The translations under genes were made by a program, and so were the position numbers. 64,000 nucleotides of DNA from Bifidobacterium moukalabense DSM 27321. Its GTDB lineage: Bacteria; Actinomycetota; Actinomycetes; Actinomycetales; Bifidobacteriaceae. Below are positions 63,714 through 64,000 of this stretch, in pieces. The stretch spans positions 372,001 to 436,000 of the forward strand of contig NZ_AZMV01000007.1 of assembly GCF_000522505.1 (NCBI RefSeq), in the 5' to 3' direction. How positions within the stretch are numbered: position 1 is the first letter of the stretch; every line of letters starts with the position of its first letter. Under the pieces are notes generated by a model, which was given only the letters and a program-made list of their open reading frames with translations, had not been told where the DNA came from and searched no databases.

Positions 63714-64000
63714 TGACGGTTTCCGTGACGCCTACGCTGCAGCTGGAAAGTGAGATTGCGGCGCAAGGCTACGATGTGATCGTCGGCTTCGACGAGGTCG
63801 GACGTGGCTCGTTGGCGGGGCCGGTCATGGTCGGCGCCGCGGCGATTCGAGCGGCCGATCTGGCCGGTCCGGATGCCCTGCACGTGCCGGAGGGCGTGGC
63901 CGACTCCAAGATGCTGACGGAACATCGCCGCGAAGCCATCTTCGAATCCTTGAAATCATGGAGCGCCTCCTGGGCCGTCGGGGCGGCCAGCAATGCGGAA
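63713..64000 (+). CDS. rnhB: Ribonuclease HII (5' part, runs off the window)
   Basis: Only the first 96 codons lie in the window. YDVIVGFDEVGRGSLAGPVM is the RNase HII signature (DExGRG), the metal site that cuts the RNA strand of RNA-DNA hybrids. It starts within the lepB stop codon (TGATG), so the two are translationally coupled. The family order rplS-lepB-rnhB is common. Confidence 0.95.
   Translation, partial: MTVSVTPTLQLESEIAAQGYDVIVGFDEVGRGSLAGPVMVGAAAIRAADLAGPDALHVPEGVADSKMLTEHRREAIFESLKSWSASWAVGAASNAE

Overview
The window is a stretch of chromosome from a Gram-positive, high-GC actinobacterium, almost certainly Bifidobacterium and most like the B. adolescentis group. The reasons are the gene content and order (plsC-gpsA-ddl, ffh/rpsP/khpA/rimM/trmD, ilvBN-rnc-rpmF-coaD, rph-rdgB), the sortase-dependent pilus locus, and several genes whose -10 box lies a few bases before the start codon. 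Species was not determined. No prophage, insertion sequence, CRISPR array or rRNA operon was seen.

Layout. 1-882 is a long non-coding leader with a good promoter. 883-8260 is a pilus locus: a large LPSTG-anchored adhesin split by two poly-A frameshifts, an LPETG major pilin, a class C sortase and a small CnaB-type subunit without a sorting motif. 8748-14625 holds an HTH protein, phospholipid genes (plsC, gpsA), ddl, an 11-codon leader ORF, a CPBP protease and an MscS channel. 14680-20212 carries two paralogous Mbeg1-like hydrolases around a CmpB-like membrane protein, a TetR regulator and an aminotransferase. 20287-24307 is a gluconate regulon (gnd, gntP, gntK, divergent gntR). 24361-30303 has a membrane lipase, a nucleotidyltransferase, a UMF1-type MFS exporter and a TPR protein. 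30449-42916 is mostly information processing: rpmB, recG (frameshifted), rsmD, trmD, aspA, rimM, khpA, rpsP, a membrane EEP phosphatase, ffh and cysS. 43044-52698 has a glutamine amidotransferase, a Uup-like ABC-F protein, ilvN/ilvB, rnc, rpmF, DUF177, a coiled-coil protein, coaD and a DUF3039 protein. 52815-64000 has an aldo/keto reductase with a divergent MerR, pncB, rph, rdgB, an AEC transporter, tRNA-Leu and tRNA-Thr, manC, pgi, rplS, lepB and the start of rnhB.

Points that stand out: (i) the pilus adhesin is interrupted at an A8 and at an A7 tract, each exactly one A too long, and the second sits just before the LPSTG anchor, so the layout looks like a two-step length switch; (ii) a family of palindromic intergenic elements (core CCACCGAC...GTCGGTGG) occurs at five loci between 33.9 and 54.5 kb; (iii) recG carries a one-base frameshift while a Uup-like protein lies 10 kb away; (iv) a cluster of CGATTTG motifs lies upstream of manC. 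Frameshifts could be real, phase-variable or assembly errors, and the sequence alone cannot decide.
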